Source of the DNA: Hylemonella sp.
Lineage (GTDB): Bacteria; Pseudomonadota; Gammaproteobacteria; Burkholderiales; Burkholderiaceae_C
Assembly (NCBI GenBank): GCA_030695415.1
Contig: JAUYQZ010000039.1
Coordinates: 1-64,000 of the forward strand
Direction of reading: 5' to 3'
DNA length: 64,000 nucleotides
Below the pieces are notes generated by a model. The model had not been told where the DNA came from. It did not search any database and saw nothing but the letters and a program-made list of their open reading frames with translations. Position numbers and translations under genes: made by a program. Shown piece after piece: positions 12,102-20,840 of this stretch (positions within the stretch are counted from its first letter, which is position 1; each line of letters opens with the position of its first letter).

Positions 12102-12785
12102 TCAGCCCACATGCTTGGCAAAGAAGGCCAGCGTGCGCTCGCGCGCCAGCGTCGCAGCCGCGGCGTTCCAGGCGCCGCGCTGGTCGCAGTTGAAGCCGTG
12201 GTTGGCCGCATACACATGCACCTCGATGTCGGGGTGGGCCTTCTGCAAGGCCGCCACGCCGTCAAGCGGGATCCAGTGGTCCTGCTCGCCAAAGTGCGCC
12301 AGCACCGGGCACTTCGGGCTGCGCGCTATCTCGCCCTCGGTGGTCACGCCCCCACCGTAATAGGGCACCGCCGCAGCCACGCCCTTGAGCAGGCAGGCGC
12401 TGCGCCAGGTCAGCAGACCGCCCCAGCAGTAGCCGACCACGCCGACCTTGCCGGCGCCGGCAGCATGGTTGATCGCGGCCTGGATGTCCTGCATCACGCC
12501 GGGTGCCGGCAGCGCTTCCACCGTGGCCTTGAGTGCCATGCCGGCGCTCATGTCGTCGGGCGCGTAGCCCAGCTCGACGCCCGGGCGGGCGCGATGGAAG
12601 GTGGCCGGTGCCACCGCCAGATAGCCGGCCGCGGCGTAAGCGTCAGCCACCGCGCGGATGTGCGAATTGACGCCGAAGATCTCCTGCAACACCACCACGC
12701 CGCCGCGCGGCTTGCCCGCCGGTTGCGCCACGTAAGCGGGAAAAACAAAGCCGTCGGCGGCCTTGAGGTCGATGAACTGTCCCAT
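12102..12785 (-). CDS. Dienelactone hydrolase family protein
   Basis: A 227-residue cytosolic alpha/beta hydrolase with a complete dienelactone hydrolase catalytic set: the glutamate in LQEIFGVN, the nucleophile cysteine in GYCWGG, the aspartate in GEQDHWIP and the histidine in AANHGFNC. Family members open dienelactones formed in chloroaromatic degradation, but many homologues have other, unknown substrates. It lies between a DsbA-family isomerase gene (25 bases upstream) and a secreted amidohydrolase gene (4 bases downstream). Confidence 0.9.
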   Translation of the reverse strand: MGQFIDLKAADGFVFPAYVAQPAGKPRGGVVVLQEIFGVNSHIRAVADAYAAAGYLAVAPATFHRARPGVELGYAPDDMSAGMALKATVEALPAPGVMQDIQAAINHAAGAGKVGVVGYCWGGLLTWRSACLLKGVAAAVPYYGGGVTTEGEIARSPKCPVLAHFGEQDHWIPLDGVAALQKAHPDIEVHVYAANHGFNCDQRGAWNAAAATLARERTLAFFAKHVG

Positions 12786-12810
12786 GGTTGTCTGCTCCTT
12801 GCTGAAGATG

Positions 12811-13419
12811 TCAGGCGGACACGCCGAGTTTGCGCGCCACGAAGTCGAGCCGGTCCTGGCCCCAGAAGATCTCGCCGTCGATCACGTAGCTGGGGGCACC
12901 GAACACGCCGGCATCGATGGCCTGCTGGGTCATGGCTTCGTAACGTTCGCGCACTTCCTGGCTGTCGGACAGCGACAGACGCTTGGCGTCCAGGCCGTTC
13001 TCGGCCAGCAGCTCGGCCAGCACCTTTTCGTCGGCGATGTTGCGCTGCTGCGCCCAGACCGCGGCCAGGATGGCACCGGTGATCTTCATGGCGGCTTCGG
13101 CGCCGTCCTGCTGGTCGACGGCGATGATCAGGCGGGCCGCATCGTCGCCTCCCACCGGGAAGTATTTGGGTTGAGGATGCAGCGGAATCTTGAGATAGTC
13201 GCTGTGGCGCCCGAGTTCGATCAGGCGGTAAGCCTGGCGCTGCGGCGCACGCTTGGACAAGGGGAGCCCGCCCGAGACAGGGAAGACCTTGCCGCCCAGG
13301 TCCACCGGCAAGACGCGAATGGTGGCGCCGGCCGCCTTGGCGAGGCTCGCAAGGCGCGCATGGCCCAGATAGGTCCAGGGGCTCTGCGGCGCGAAGTAGT
13401 AGTCCACTGTGCGGCTCAT
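12811..13419 (-). CDS. 2-hydroxychromene-2-carboxylate isomerase family protein (DsbA-like fold)
   Basis: A 202-residue thioredoxin-fold protein of the kappa-GST/HCCA isomerase family. Typical features are the N-terminal YYFAPQSPWTYLG, with a serine in place of the redox cysteine pair, and the C-terminal GVFGAPSYVIDGEIFWGQDR. In naphthalene-type pathways the family isomerises 2-hydroxychromene-2-carboxylate with glutathione; other members have unknown substrates. Its start faces the divergent SDR gene across about 80 bases. Confidence 0.88.
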   Translation of the reverse strand: MSRTVDYYFAPQSPWTYLGHARLASLAKAAGATIRVLPVDLGGKVFPVSGGLPLSKRAPQRQAYRLIELGRHSDYLKIPLHPQPKYFPVGGDDAARLIIAVDQQDGAEAAMKITGAILAAVWAQQRNIADEKVLAELLAENGLDAKRLSLSDSQEVRERYEAMTQQAIDAGVFGAPSYVIDGEIFWGQDRLDFVARKLGVSA

Positions 13420-13498
13420 CGTGTCTCCTGTGCTGCCCGATATCGCGATTCGTGCGGCAATGGTATCTTGTCGTCATCACACCTGCAGGAGCGCGGCT

Positions 13499-14245
13499 TT
13501 GGACAAGGTTCTACTGGTCACCGGTGGCGGCCGCGGCATCGGCGCCGCCACGGCGCTGCTCGCTGCACAGCGCGGCTACGCGGTTGCCGTCAACTACACG
13601 AGCAAGTCGCTGGCAGCCGACGAAGTGGTGCGGCAGATCCGCACCGACGGCGGCACGGCCATGGCGGTGCGTGCCGATGTGGCCGTTGAGGCCCAGGTGC
13701 TGGCACTGTTCGAGCAGGTCGACGCCAAGCTCGGCCGCCTCACCGCCCTGGTCAACAACGCCGGCGTGGTGGACACGGCCCAGCGCGTGGACGAACAGAG
13801 CCTGGCCCGCTGGCGCCGCATGTTCGAGATCAACGTCTTCGGCACCATGCTGTGCGCGCGCGAAGCGGTGCGCCGCATGAGCACGCGCCATGGCGGCATG
13901 GGGGGCGTCATCGTCAACGTCGGCAGCGTGGCCTCGGTGCACGGCGCGGCCGGACAGTATGTGGACTACGCCGCCGCCAAGGGCGCCGTGGATGTCTTCA
14001 CGCTGGGCCTGGCGCGCGAGGTGGCCACCGAAGGCATCCGCGTCAATGCGGTAAGGCCCGGCATCGTCGACACCGAGATTCACGCCAGCGGGGGCCAGCC
14101 CGGGCGGGCGCAGCGCCTGGCGCCACAGATTCCCATGCAGCGCCCCGGCACGGCGCAGGAAGTCGCCAACGCCATCGCCTGGCTGCTGTCAGATGAAGCC
14201 AGCTATGCGACCGGCTCCATCCTAGACGTCACGGGAGGACGCTGA
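13499..14245 (+). CDS. SDR family oxidoreductase (FabG-like)
   Basis: A 248-residue short-chain dehydrogenase/reductase. The cofactor motif TGGGRGIG lies at about residues 8-15, NNAG near 83, and the catalytic Ser and YxxxK lie in VGSVASVHG and YVDYAAAK; it ends SILDVTGGR. I place the start at a TTG because an AGGAG ribosome binding site lies seven bases upstream and the protein then begins DKVLLVTGGG, the normal family N terminus. The longer ORF would overlap the divergent isomerase gene. It overlaps the MaoC gene by one base (TGATG). Confidence 0.9.
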   Translation: MDKVLLVTGGGRGIGAATALLAAQRGYAVAVNYTSKSLAADEVVRQIRTDGGTAMAVRADVAVEAQVLALFEQVDAKLGRLTALVNNAGVVDTAQRVDEQSLARWRRMFEINVFGTMLCAREAVRRMSTRHGGMGGVIVNVGSVASVHGAAGQYVDYAAAKGAVDVFTLGLAREVATEGIRVNAVRPGIVDTEIHASGGQPGRAQRLAPQIPMQRPGTAQEVANAIAWLLSDEASYATGSILDVTGGR

Positions 14246-14724
14246 TGAGCACAAAAACCTTGAAGTACTACTGGGAAGACATGGCCGTGGGCAGCACACG
14301 CGCGCTCGGCAGTGTCAGCCCCACGCGTGAAGAGATCCTGGACTTCGCGCGCCAGTTCGACCCGCAACCCTTCCACCTGGACGAAGCCGCCGCACAGGCC
14401 TCCGTGTTCGGCAGCCTGTGCGCCAGCGGCTGGCACACCTGCTCGATGGCCATGCGGCTGATGGTCGACAACTTCCTGTCCGAAGCCGCCGGCCTGGGCT
14501 CACCCGGGCTGGAGAGCCTGAAGTGGACCAAGCCCGTCTTTCCGGGAGACGTGCTGAGCCTGCGCCACACCATCCTGGACAGCCGCCCCATGGGCAGCCG
14601 GCCCGACGTGGGCCTGGTTCGCACGCTGTGGGAGATGCACAACCAGCGCGGCGACAAGGTGCTGCACATGGAGGGCTGGAGCATGTTCCGCCGACGTACG
14701 CCAGCCACCATCACCACTGCTTGA
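14245..14724 (+). CDS. MaoC family dehydratase
   Basis: A 159-residue hot-dog fold protein. The hydratase motif is in FARQFDPQPFHLDE, followed by FGSLCASGWHT, where the family has its catalytic Asp/His pair. Relatives hydrate enoyl-CoA thioesters. Translation is coupled to the upstream SDR gene (TGATG), and a ketoreductase plus hydratase pair suggests a shared acyl-CoA substrate, which is inference. Confidence 0.9.
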   Translation: MSTKTLKYYWEDMAVGSTRALGSVSPTREEILDFARQFDPQPFHLDEAAAQASVFGSLCASGWHTCSMAMRLMVDNFLSEAAGLGSPGLESLKWTKPVFPGDVLSLRHTILDSRPMGSRPDVGLVRTLWEMHNQRGDKVLHMEGWSMFRRRTPATITTA

Positions 14725-14731
14725 GCCCCCC

Positions 14732-15364
14732 ATGGATTTCAAACCCCTCGTCACCCTGCTGGCCATCGTCAACCCGCTGGCCATCGTGCCCTTTTTCATC
14801 CACTACACGCAGGGCTTCACGCGCGAGCAACGCCTGCGTACGATCTGGATCTCTTCACTGAGCGCCTTTGCGGTGATCGCCATCAGCGCCCTGCTGGGCC
14901 TGCAGATCCTGGCCTTCTTCGGCATCTCACTGGCCAGCTTCCAGGTCGGTGGCGGCATGTTGCTGTTGACCTCGGCGCTGGCCATGCTCAATGCGCAGCC
15001 GGCCGAAGCCAAGTCGAATGCCGAGGAAATGCAGAACGCGGCCGAGCGCTCGGCCGCGCGTGCCAGCATCGCTGTGGTGCCGCTGACCATCCCGCTGCTC
15101 ACCGGGCCGGCCACCATGTCCACCGTGGTGATCTACGCCGACAAGGCCCGGGACTTCCTTCAGCTCGGGATGCTGGTGGGCTACGGCGTGGTGATCGCGC
15201 TGGCCACGGCCCTGTGTTTTGCCCTGGCCGAGCCGATCGCGCGGGTGCTGGGCAAGACCGGCATCAACGTGATGACCCGGCTCATGGGCCTGATCCTCGC
15301 GGCCCTGGCCGTGGAGGTGATGTCCGACGGCCTCACCAAGCTCTTCCCGGCCCTTGCGGGCTGA
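14732..15364 (+). CDS. MarC family integral membrane protein
   Basis: A 210-residue protein with about six membrane spans. Family motifs include LLAIVNPLAIVPFFIHYT at the N terminus and VVPLTIPLLTGPATMSTVVIYA in the middle, the repeated NP/GP loops of the MarC/UPF0056 group. Despite the name, MarC is not shown to be an antibiotic resistance protein, and its transported substrate is unknown. It starts seven bases after the MaoC stop and is probably the last gene of that short operon. Confidence 0.92.
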   Translation: MDFKPLVTLLAIVNPLAIVPFFIHYTQGFTREQRLRTIWISSLSAFAVIAISALLGLQILAFFGISLASFQVGGGMLLLTSALAMLNAQPAEAKSNAEEMQNAAERSAARASIAVVPLTIPLLTGPATMSTVVIYADKARDFLQLGMLVGYGVVIALATALCFALAEPIARVLGKTGINVMTRLMGLILAALAVEVMSDGLTKLFPALAG

Positions 15365-15370
15365 TCGCGC

Positions 15371-16975
15371 TCAGTAGGACGCGACTGCGCCGTTGGAGCG
15401 CGGGTCAAACCCGCCCTCCAGCACGCCATTGGGGTGACGGATCAGCATGCCGGCGTGCCCCACGCCTTCGTCCCAGGCACCGATGGTTTCCACCTCGTGA
15501 CCCAGGGCACGCAACTGCGTCACCACCGCCGGATCGAAGCGGCTTTCCAGTTTGAGCGAGTCGCTGGACTGGCCCCAGGTGCGGCCCAGCAACCAGCGCG
15601 GCCGCTCGATGGCCTGTTGCGGATGGTCGCCAAAACGCATCACGCGGTTGAAGATGGTGGCCTGCGTCTGTGGCTGGCCGTCGCCGCCCATGGTGCCGTA
15701 GACCATGCTGCCGCCATTGGCCAGCTGGGCCATCGCAGGGTTCAGGGTATGGAAAGGCTTCTTGCGCGGCTCCAGCGTGTTCACGTGCTTCGGGTCCAGC
15801 GAGAAGCTGCAGCCGCGGTTCTGCCAGTTCACGCCACTGCTGGGCAGCACCACGCCCGAACCGAACTCGTGGTAGATGCTCTGGATGAAAGAAACAGCGA
15901 GGCCGTTCTTGTCGATCACGCCCATCCAGATGGTGTCGCCAGGCTTGGCGGTCTTGCCCCAGGGCAGGGCCACGTCGGACTTGAATTCCTTCGCCAGCGC
16001 ATCGATGCGCGCGGGCGTCAGCAGCTCGGCCGGCGGCAGGGCCATGAAGTCGGGGTCGGTCAGGTAACGGTCGCGCACGCGGAAAGCCAGCTTGGTCGCC
16101 TCCACCTGCGCATGCACGAAGGCCGCGCTCTCGGGGCCGGCCTGCTTCCAGCCCGGGAAGCGCTCCATCAGCGCCAGGATCAGCAGCGAGACCAGGCCTT
16201 GTGACGGCGGCACCATGTTGTGTAGCTGCGCGCCACCGACCGGCACGGTCAGCGGGTCGATCAATTTGGCCTGGTGCGCCTGCAGGTCGGCCAGCGTGAG
16301 CGGGCTGCCCACGGCGGCCAGTTCGGCCGCCATCTGTCTGGCCAGCGCGCCGCGGTAGTACTCGTCCGTGCCCTTGCGCGCGATCAGCGCCAACGTGTCG
16401 GCCAGGCGCGTCTGCTTGAACAACGCGCCCTCCTGCGGCACCTGCCCCTGGGTCAGGAAGGTCTCGGCAAAACCCGGGCGGTCTTTGAGCTCGGCCAGCT
16501 TGGCCTGCGTGGTGCTGGCCTGGCTGCGCGTGACCGGAATGCCCTGGCGTGCCAGGAAGATCGCATCGTCGAGCAGGCGGCTCAGCGGCAGACGGCCGCC
16601 CAGTGACTGCGCCGACAGCTTGTGCGCGGCGCCCCAGCCCGAAATCGTGCCGGCCACGGTGAGCGCGGCGGTGCCGCCGCGGAAGGGAATGCTGCCACTG
16701 ATGCCACGCTGTGCGTACCAGTCGCGGCTGGCCGCCAGCGCGCTGCGGCCGCTGGCATCGATGCCGCCGGGGCGATTGCCCGGGCCGTTGATGACCCAGA
16801 AGCTGTCGCCCCCGATGGAATTCATGTGCGGATAGACCACGGCGATGGTGGCCGCGGCGGCGACCATCGCCTCCAGGGCATTGCCGCCTTCGCGCAGCAC
16901 GGCAACGGCCGACTCGGCAGCCAGGGAGTGGGGGGCTACCGCGATACCGCGGCGGCCGTAAACAGATTGCGCCAT
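15371..16975 (-). CDS. Gamma-glutamyltransferase family protein
   Basis: A 534-residue Ntn-hydrolase proenzyme. The likely autocleavage threonine lies in GDTIWMGVIDKNGLAVSF, aligned with the TTHxSVVD motif of E. coli GGT, and the small subunit continues with SGVVLPSSGVNWQNRG and GTMGGDGQPQTQ. No signal peptide is visible, so it is probably cytoplasmic, unlike E. coli Ggt. The start chosen (MAQSVYGRRG) has an upstream GAGGAA. It follows a TRAP transporter operon on the same strand after a hairpin; a link to the transported substrate is only inferred. Confidence 0.88.
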   Translation of the reverse strand: MAQSVYGRRGIAVAPHSLAAESAVAVLREGGNALEAMVAAAATIAVVYPHMNSIGGDSFWVINGPGNRPGGIDASGRSALAASRDWYAQRGISGSIPFRGGTAALTVAGTISGWGAAHKLSAQSLGGRLPLSRLLDDAIFLARQGIPVTRSQASTTQAKLAELKDRPGFAETFLTQGQVPQEGALFKQTRLADTLALIARKGTDEYYRGALARQMAAELAAVGSPLTLADLQAHQAKLIDPLTVPVGGAQLHNMVPPSQGLVSLLILALMERFPGWKQAGPESAAFVHAQVEATKLAFRVRDRYLTDPDFMALPPAELLTPARIDALAKEFKSDVALPWGKTAKPGDTIWMGVIDKNGLAVSFIQSIYHEFGSGVVLPSSGVNWQNRGCSFSLDPKHVNTLEPRKKPFHTLNPAMAQLANGGSMVYGTMGGDGQPQTQATIFNRVMRFGDHPQQAIERPRWLLGRTWGQSSDSLKLESRFDPAVVTQLRALGHEVETIGAWDEGVGHAGMLIRHPNGVLEGGFDPRSNGAVASY

Positions 16976-16997
16976 AAGAGAATTCCTCAGTAAAGGG

Positions 16998-17019
16998 AAA
17001 GGCGCCAACAGGCGCCTTT
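16998..17019 (-). terminator. Hairpin after the TRAP operon, before the GGT gene
   Basis: A perfect stem AAAGGCGCC with the loop of four bases and GGCGCCTTT, located between the dctM-type stop codon and the GGT-like start. On the minus strand only three Ts close the stem, so it is a weak or partial terminator, or an RNA end-stabilising hairpin. Partial read-through from the TRAP operon into the GGT gene is plausible. Confidence 0.55.
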
Positions 17020-17037
17020 AGGAACGATCACGTGATG

Positions 17038-18363
17038 CTACCAGCCGATGACCTTGGGCAACCACAGCGCGATCTGCGGATAGAAAAACAGCAACAGCAG
17101 CGCCACGAACTGCATGGCGATGAACGGCACCACACCCTTGTAGATGTCCTTGATCGTCACCTCGGGCGGCGCCACGCCCTTGAGGTAGAACAGGGCCCAG
17201 CCGAAAGGCGGCGTCAAAAAGGAGGACTGCAGGTTCACGGTGATCAGCATGGCCAGCCAGACCGGGTCCACGCCCTGGGCCAGCAGCACCGGCAGGAACA
17301 GAGGCACGGCGATGTAGCTGATCTCGATCCACTCGATGAAGAAGCCGAGAATGAAGATCAGCACCATCATGAACCAGATGTCGCTGTTCACGCCGCCGGG
17401 CAGCAGGTCAAACATCTTGGTGATCAGGTCCTCGCCATGCAGGCCGCGGAAGGCCAGCGCGAAGACCTGGGCCGTCATGAGAATGAGCATCATGATGGCG
17501 GTGATCTTGCTGGTCTCCAGCGCCGCATCCTTCAGGACCTTCATGTTGAAGCGCCCCGACAGGGCGGTGATCAGCACCGCGCCCACCGCGCCCATGGAGG
17601 CGGCCTCGGTCGGCGCGGCAACGCCGCCGACGATGGAGCCCAGCACCGCCACCACCAGCATGATGGGCGGCACCACGACCTTCCAGAAGCGGATCCAGAG
17701 CTGACGGCGCGAGACGCCATCGCGCTCGTCCTGCGGGATCGGCGGCATCAGGTCGGGTTTGAGCCAGCCCAGCACCAGCAGGAAGATGATGTAGACCGCC
17801 GACAGCAGCAGACCCGGGCCCACCGCGGCCGCAAACAGCGTACCCACCGAGAGCTGCATGATGTCGGACAGCAGGATCAGGATCAGGCTGGGCGGGATGA
17901 TCTGCCCCAGCGTGCCCGAAGCGCAGATCGCGCCGCAGGCAATGCTCTTGTTGTAGCCACGCTTGATCAGCGTGGGCAGGGTCAGCAGGCCCAAGGTGAT
18001 GACGGTAGCGCCCACGATGCCGGTGGTCGCCCCCATGAGCACGCCGAACAGGATGATGCCCACGCCCATGCCGCCACGTACACCGCCGGCAAGGTGTCCC
18101 ATGACGTCGAGCAAGTCGTCGGCCAGGCGCGATTTCTCCAGCATCACGCCCATGAAGACGAAGAGCGGAATCGCCATCCACTGGTAACCGGCCACGATGC
18201 CGTAGAAACGCGCCGGCAAGAGGCTGAACAGGCTGTCGCCAAAGCCCAGGTAACCAAAGATAAAGCCCACGGTGGCCAGCGTAGTGGCCACGGGTACGCC
18301 CAGCATCAGCAGGGCGAAGAAGCCCACCAGCATCAGGATGGCATAGGTTTGCGGCTCAAACAT
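17038..18363 (-). CDS. dctM: TRAP transporter large permease (DctM family)
   Basis: A 441-residue inner membrane protein with about twelve spans, the transport subunit of a tripartite ATP-independent periplasmic transporter. Typical segments are YQWMAIPLFVFMG, GILFGVLMGATTGIVGA (approximate) and CASGTLGQIIPPSLILILL. The start at MFEPQTY has GGAGAG upstream and overlaps the end of the small permease gene by eight bases. The ORF-track extension upstream is in the wrong part of dctQ. Transport would be driven by a sodium or proton gradient. Confidence 0.95.
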   Translation of the reverse strand: MFEPQTYAILMLVGFFALLMLGVPVATTLATVGFIFGYLGFGDSLFSLLPARFYGIVAGYQWMAIPLFVFMGVMLEKSRLADDLLDVMGHLAGGVRGGMGVGIILFGVLMGATTGIVGATVITLGLLTLPTLIKRGYNKSIACGAICASGTLGQIIPPSLILILLSDIMQLSVGTLFAAAVGPGLLLSAVYIIFLLVLGWLKPDLMPPIPQDERDGVSRRQLWIRFWKVVVPPIMLVVAVLGSIVGGVAAPTEAASMGAVGAVLITALSGRFNMKVLKDAALETSKITAIMMLILMTAQVFALAFRGLHGEDLITKMFDLLPGGVNSDIWFMMVLIFILGFFIEWIEISYIAVPLFLPVLLAQGVDPVWLAMLITVNLQSSFLTPPFGWALFYLKGVAPPEVTIKDIYKGVVPFIAMQFVALLLLFFYPQIALWLPKVIGW

Positions 18364-18883
18364 GGCTGCTCTCCTGCGCCTGGGCGCGCGTGTGGAACAG
18401 GCGCAGCAAAGCCGCCACCGTCTGCAGGGCAACCAGGCCGTAGCCGATCGGGATCAGCGACTTGACGATCCAGCGCAGCGGGATGCCGCCCGGATCGGGC
18501 GAGCTTTCCTGGATGGAATAGGACTGCAGCACGTAGCTGATCGAGACCTTGATGAAGATCAGCGCCACGGCCAGCAGCAACAGCAGGGAGATCACGTCGA
18601 CGATGAATTTCTTGCGCGCCGAGTAGTTCGCGTAGAACAGGTCAACGCGCACGTTGTCGCCACGTTGCAAGGCGTAGCACATGCCCAGCAGGATGAGTGC
18701 CGCCAACAGATGCCACTCCAGCTCCTGGGCCCAGACCGAGCCGAAGCTGAAGGAGTAGCGCAGCAGCACATTGACCGCCACCAGACCGATCATGACAAGA
18801 GCCACCCAGAGGGTGGCTCTTCCGACGACATCGATCAGCGACTCAATCTTCTCCATCACGGAGGTGATCGCTTTGTTATTCAT
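18356..18883 (-). CDS. dctQ: TRAP transporter small permease (DctQ family)
   Basis: A 175-residue protein with four membrane spans. The WVALVMIGLVAVNVLLRYSF and VWAQELEWHLLAALILLGM segments are characteristic of DctQ. It pairs with the large permease encoded directly downstream, with overlapping genes. The periplasmic binding protein gene lies upstream, separated by 127 bases that hold two hairpins. Confidence 0.92.
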   Translation of the reverse strand: MNNKAITSVMEKIESLIDVVGRATLWVALVMIGLVAVNVLLRYSFSFGSVWAQELEWHLLAALILLGMCYALQRGDNVRVDLFYANYSARKKFIVDVISLLLLLAVALIFIKVSISYVLQSYSIQESSPDPGGIPLRWIVKSLIPIGYGLVALQTVAALLRLFHTRAQAQESSHV

Positions 18884-18901
18884 GACTTACCTTTCACGCA
18901 A

Positions 18902-18988
18902 ACCTCGACCAACGCCACGCCTTTGGGGCCCGGGTTTGTCGAGGTCCTTGATTTTGTCCACCTGGCGCTTCAGCAGCGCTGAGCGCCA
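18902..18988 (-). promoter_or_regulatory. Two hairpins between dctP and dctQ
   Basis: Two perfect inverted repeats lie in the 127-base gap: ACCTCGAC with GTCGAGGT (18902-18909 and 18938-18945), and TGGCGCT with AGCGCCA (18963-18969 and 18982-18988). No T-run follows, so full termination is unlikely. Intercistronic hairpins after a binding protein gene commonly stabilise its mRNA or reduce read-through, giving more binding protein than permease. That role is inferred here. Confidence 0.55.
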
Positions 18989-19010
18989 AGAGGACGACAC
19001 AGCCTATTGC

Positions 19011-20105
19011 TTAACCACGCACCTTGGTGTGGTACTGCTCTTCGCTGACCTCGACCCAGCGGTCGTACTTGGCCTTGAAGCTCATGTAGGAATCGTGCAC
19101 CTTCTTGACCAGCGGGTCCTTGGCAACGGCCTCGGCCAGCACCTTCTCGGTCTCGACGCGCAGGGCCTTGATGACCGAATCCGGCAGGGGCTTGGCGATG
19201 ACCTTCTGGTTCTTGATCAGGTCTTCCATGGCCTCGGAGTTGGCCTTCTGGCACCAGCCTTCGCTGATCACGTTGCAGGCGGCCGAGGCGTTCTGCACGA
19301 TGGCCTGCAGGTCCTTGGGCAGCTTGTCCCAGGCGGCCTTGTTGATCAGCAGCTCGGACACCGTGGCGGCCTCGTGCCAGCCGGTGGTGTAGTAGTACTT
19401 GGCGGCCTTCTGCAGACCCAGGCGACGGTCCTGGAAGGGGCCGACGAATTCGGCCGCGTCGATCACGCCGCGCTCCAGCGCAGGGAAAATCTCGCCGCCC
19501 GGCAGCACCTTCACGTCCACGCCCAGGTTGGCGTAGACCTTGCCGGCCAGGCCGGGGATGCGCATCTTCAGGCCCTTGAGGTCGGCAACGGTGTTGATTT
19601 CCTTCTTGAACCAGCCGGTCATCTGCACGCCGGTGTTGCCGCAGGGCATGGCCACCATGCCGAAGGGCGCGTAGACCTCATTCCACAACTCGATGCCGCC
19701 GCCGTCGTAGAGCCAACCGTTCATGCCCTGGAAGTTCAGGCCAAAGGGCACAGCGGTGAAGTACTGGGCGGCAAAGGTCTTGCCGGTCCAGAAATAACTG
19801 TTCGCGTGGTTCATCTCCACGGTGCCGGCGCGCACGGCGTCGAAGCCCTCGAAAGCCGGGATCAGTTCACCGGCGCCGAAGACCTGAATGTTCAGGCGGC
19901 CGCCCGACATGTCGCGGATGCGCTTGGCCAGGTCGGTGGCGCTGCCCGGGCCGTCCATGTAGAAGGGCGAGCCCTTGCCGTAGGCGCTGGTCATTTTCCA
20001 GTTGAAAGTCTGTTGTGCACTGGCGACCATGGGGAAGGCCAGGGCGGCAGCGCCTGCGCCAGCAGTAACGGTCTTGGAAACAAACGAACGACGGTCCAGT
20101 TTCAT
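19011..20105 (-). CDS. dctP: TRAP transporter periplasmic substrate-binding protein (TakP-like)
   Basis: A 364-residue DctP-family protein. The N terminus MKLDRRSFVSKTVTAGAGAA has a twin-arginine-like motif and a hydrophobic stretch ending ASAQQ, so export may be by Tat. The mature part starts FNWKMTSAYGKGSPFY and contains GCGAF-like segments of the TakP subgroup, such as GWHEAATVSELLINKAAWD and FVGPFQDRRLGLQKAAKYYY. TakP-type proteins bind 2-oxo or hydroxy acids such as pyruvate and lactate; that substrate is likely but not proven. First gene of the dctP-dctQ-dctM set. Confidence 0.92.
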   Translation of the reverse strand: MKLDRRSFVSKTVTAGAGAAALAFPMVASAQQTFNWKMTSAYGKGSPFYMDGPGSATDLAKRIRDMSGGRLNIQVFGAGELIPAFEGFDAVRAGTVEMNHANSYFWTGKTFAAQYFTAVPFGLNFQGMNGWLYDGGGIELWNEVYAPFGMVAMPCGNTGVQMTGWFKKEINTVADLKGLKMRIPGLAGKVYANLGVDVKVLPGGEIFPALERGVIDAAEFVGPFQDRRLGLQKAAKYYYTTGWHEAATVSELLINKAAWDKLPKDLQAIVQNASAACNVISEGWCQKANSEAMEDLIKNQKVIAKPLPDSVIKALRVETEKVLAEAVAKDPLVKKVHDSYMSFKAKYDRWVEVSEEQYHTKVRG

Positions 20106-20182
20106 GAGAAAGCTCCTAGCTTGTGAATGGGTAACACCCTGTCCGCAAGGAGCGTGCCTGAATCAGGGCACTGAAGCTACTG

Positions 20183-20209
20183 GGGTTTGCACCATCTTGG
20201 GGCAAACCC
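20183..20209. promoter_or_regulatory. Inverted repeat upstream of dctP
   Basis: A perfect 8-base inverted repeat, GGGTTTGC with GCAAACCC, spaced by 11 bases, lies in the 120-base gap between the end of the MCE lipoprotein gene and the start of dctP. There is no T-run on the minus strand, so an operator for dctP or a weak read-through barrier are both possible. Confidence 0.4.
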
Positions 20210-20225
20210 TGATTAATATGCACGC

Positions 20226-20840
20226 TTATCGTTGCCTCTGAAGCCACTGCACCAATTCAGTCACCGCCGCATCGGTGGCCGCACCCAAAGCGCGCACGCC
20301 GCCGGCAGCGTCGGCACTCGACGCCGCCTGCTGCACCTGCACTTCGCGCTGAGCCAGCAGCTGCTCGCCACCCGGCGTGCGCTGCAACAGCGTGGCGCGC
20401 AGGCGCAGCAGGCCTGCGCTTTGCTCGGGGCTGCTGAAGATCTGGCTGAACTCCTCCAGCTCGACGAGCAGCAGGCGCGGCGCCACATCGCCGGGGGTCA
20501 GCATGAACTCCTGGCCCAGACCCTCGCGCAGGCGCTGCTGAACGAGTTCAGCCGGCGTCATGGTCCAGCGCGACTGGCTGTAGGCACGCAGTTGCTGCGC
20601 GTCGGCGTAGCCCAGCCGGTAGAGCATGGCCGGGCCGTCCAGCGCCGGACTGGCCTGCACGCGCAGGGCCAGCACCAGGCGCGGGGCCGGCGGCTGTGCC
20701 ATCGGGGCCACGGCGGGTGGACCGAAGTCATAGCGCACCGGTGCCGGCGCCCGCTCCGGCAAGGCGCAGGCCGTCAGCAAGGTGGCCATCAGCAACAGGG
20801 ACCAGCGCGCAGACATGGCCAACGCATCGACTCTTTTCAT
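20226..20840 (-). CDS. ABC-type transport auxiliary lipoprotein (PqiC/MCE-associated)
   Basis: A 204-residue lipoprotein. The signal peptide ends in the lipobox LLTAC, so the mature protein begins at a lipidated cysteine near residue 26. The domain that follows (LVLALRVQASPALDGPAMLYRL and RLREGLGQEF) fits the ABC-transport auxiliary family linked to MCE systems, where PqiC-like proteins sit at the outer membrane. Its start overlaps the stop of the MCE gene by four bases. It is the last gene of the four-gene lipid transport operon. Confidence 0.85.
   Translation of the reverse strand: MKRVDALAMSARWSLLLMATLLTACALPERAPAPVRYDFGPPAVAPMAQPPAPRLVLALRVQASPALDGPAMLYRLGYADAQQLRAYSQSRWTMTPAELVQQRLREGLGQEFMLTPGDVAPRLLLVELEEFSQIFSSPEQSAGLLRLRATLLQRTPGGEQLLAQREVQVQQAASSADAAGGVRALGAATDAAVTELVQWLQRQR

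Noticed and set aside
17032-18465. 477-codon plus-strand ORF opposite the TRAP permease
   Set aside because: Shadow frame rich in Gln, His and Asp repeats, as expected opposite hydrophobic codons.
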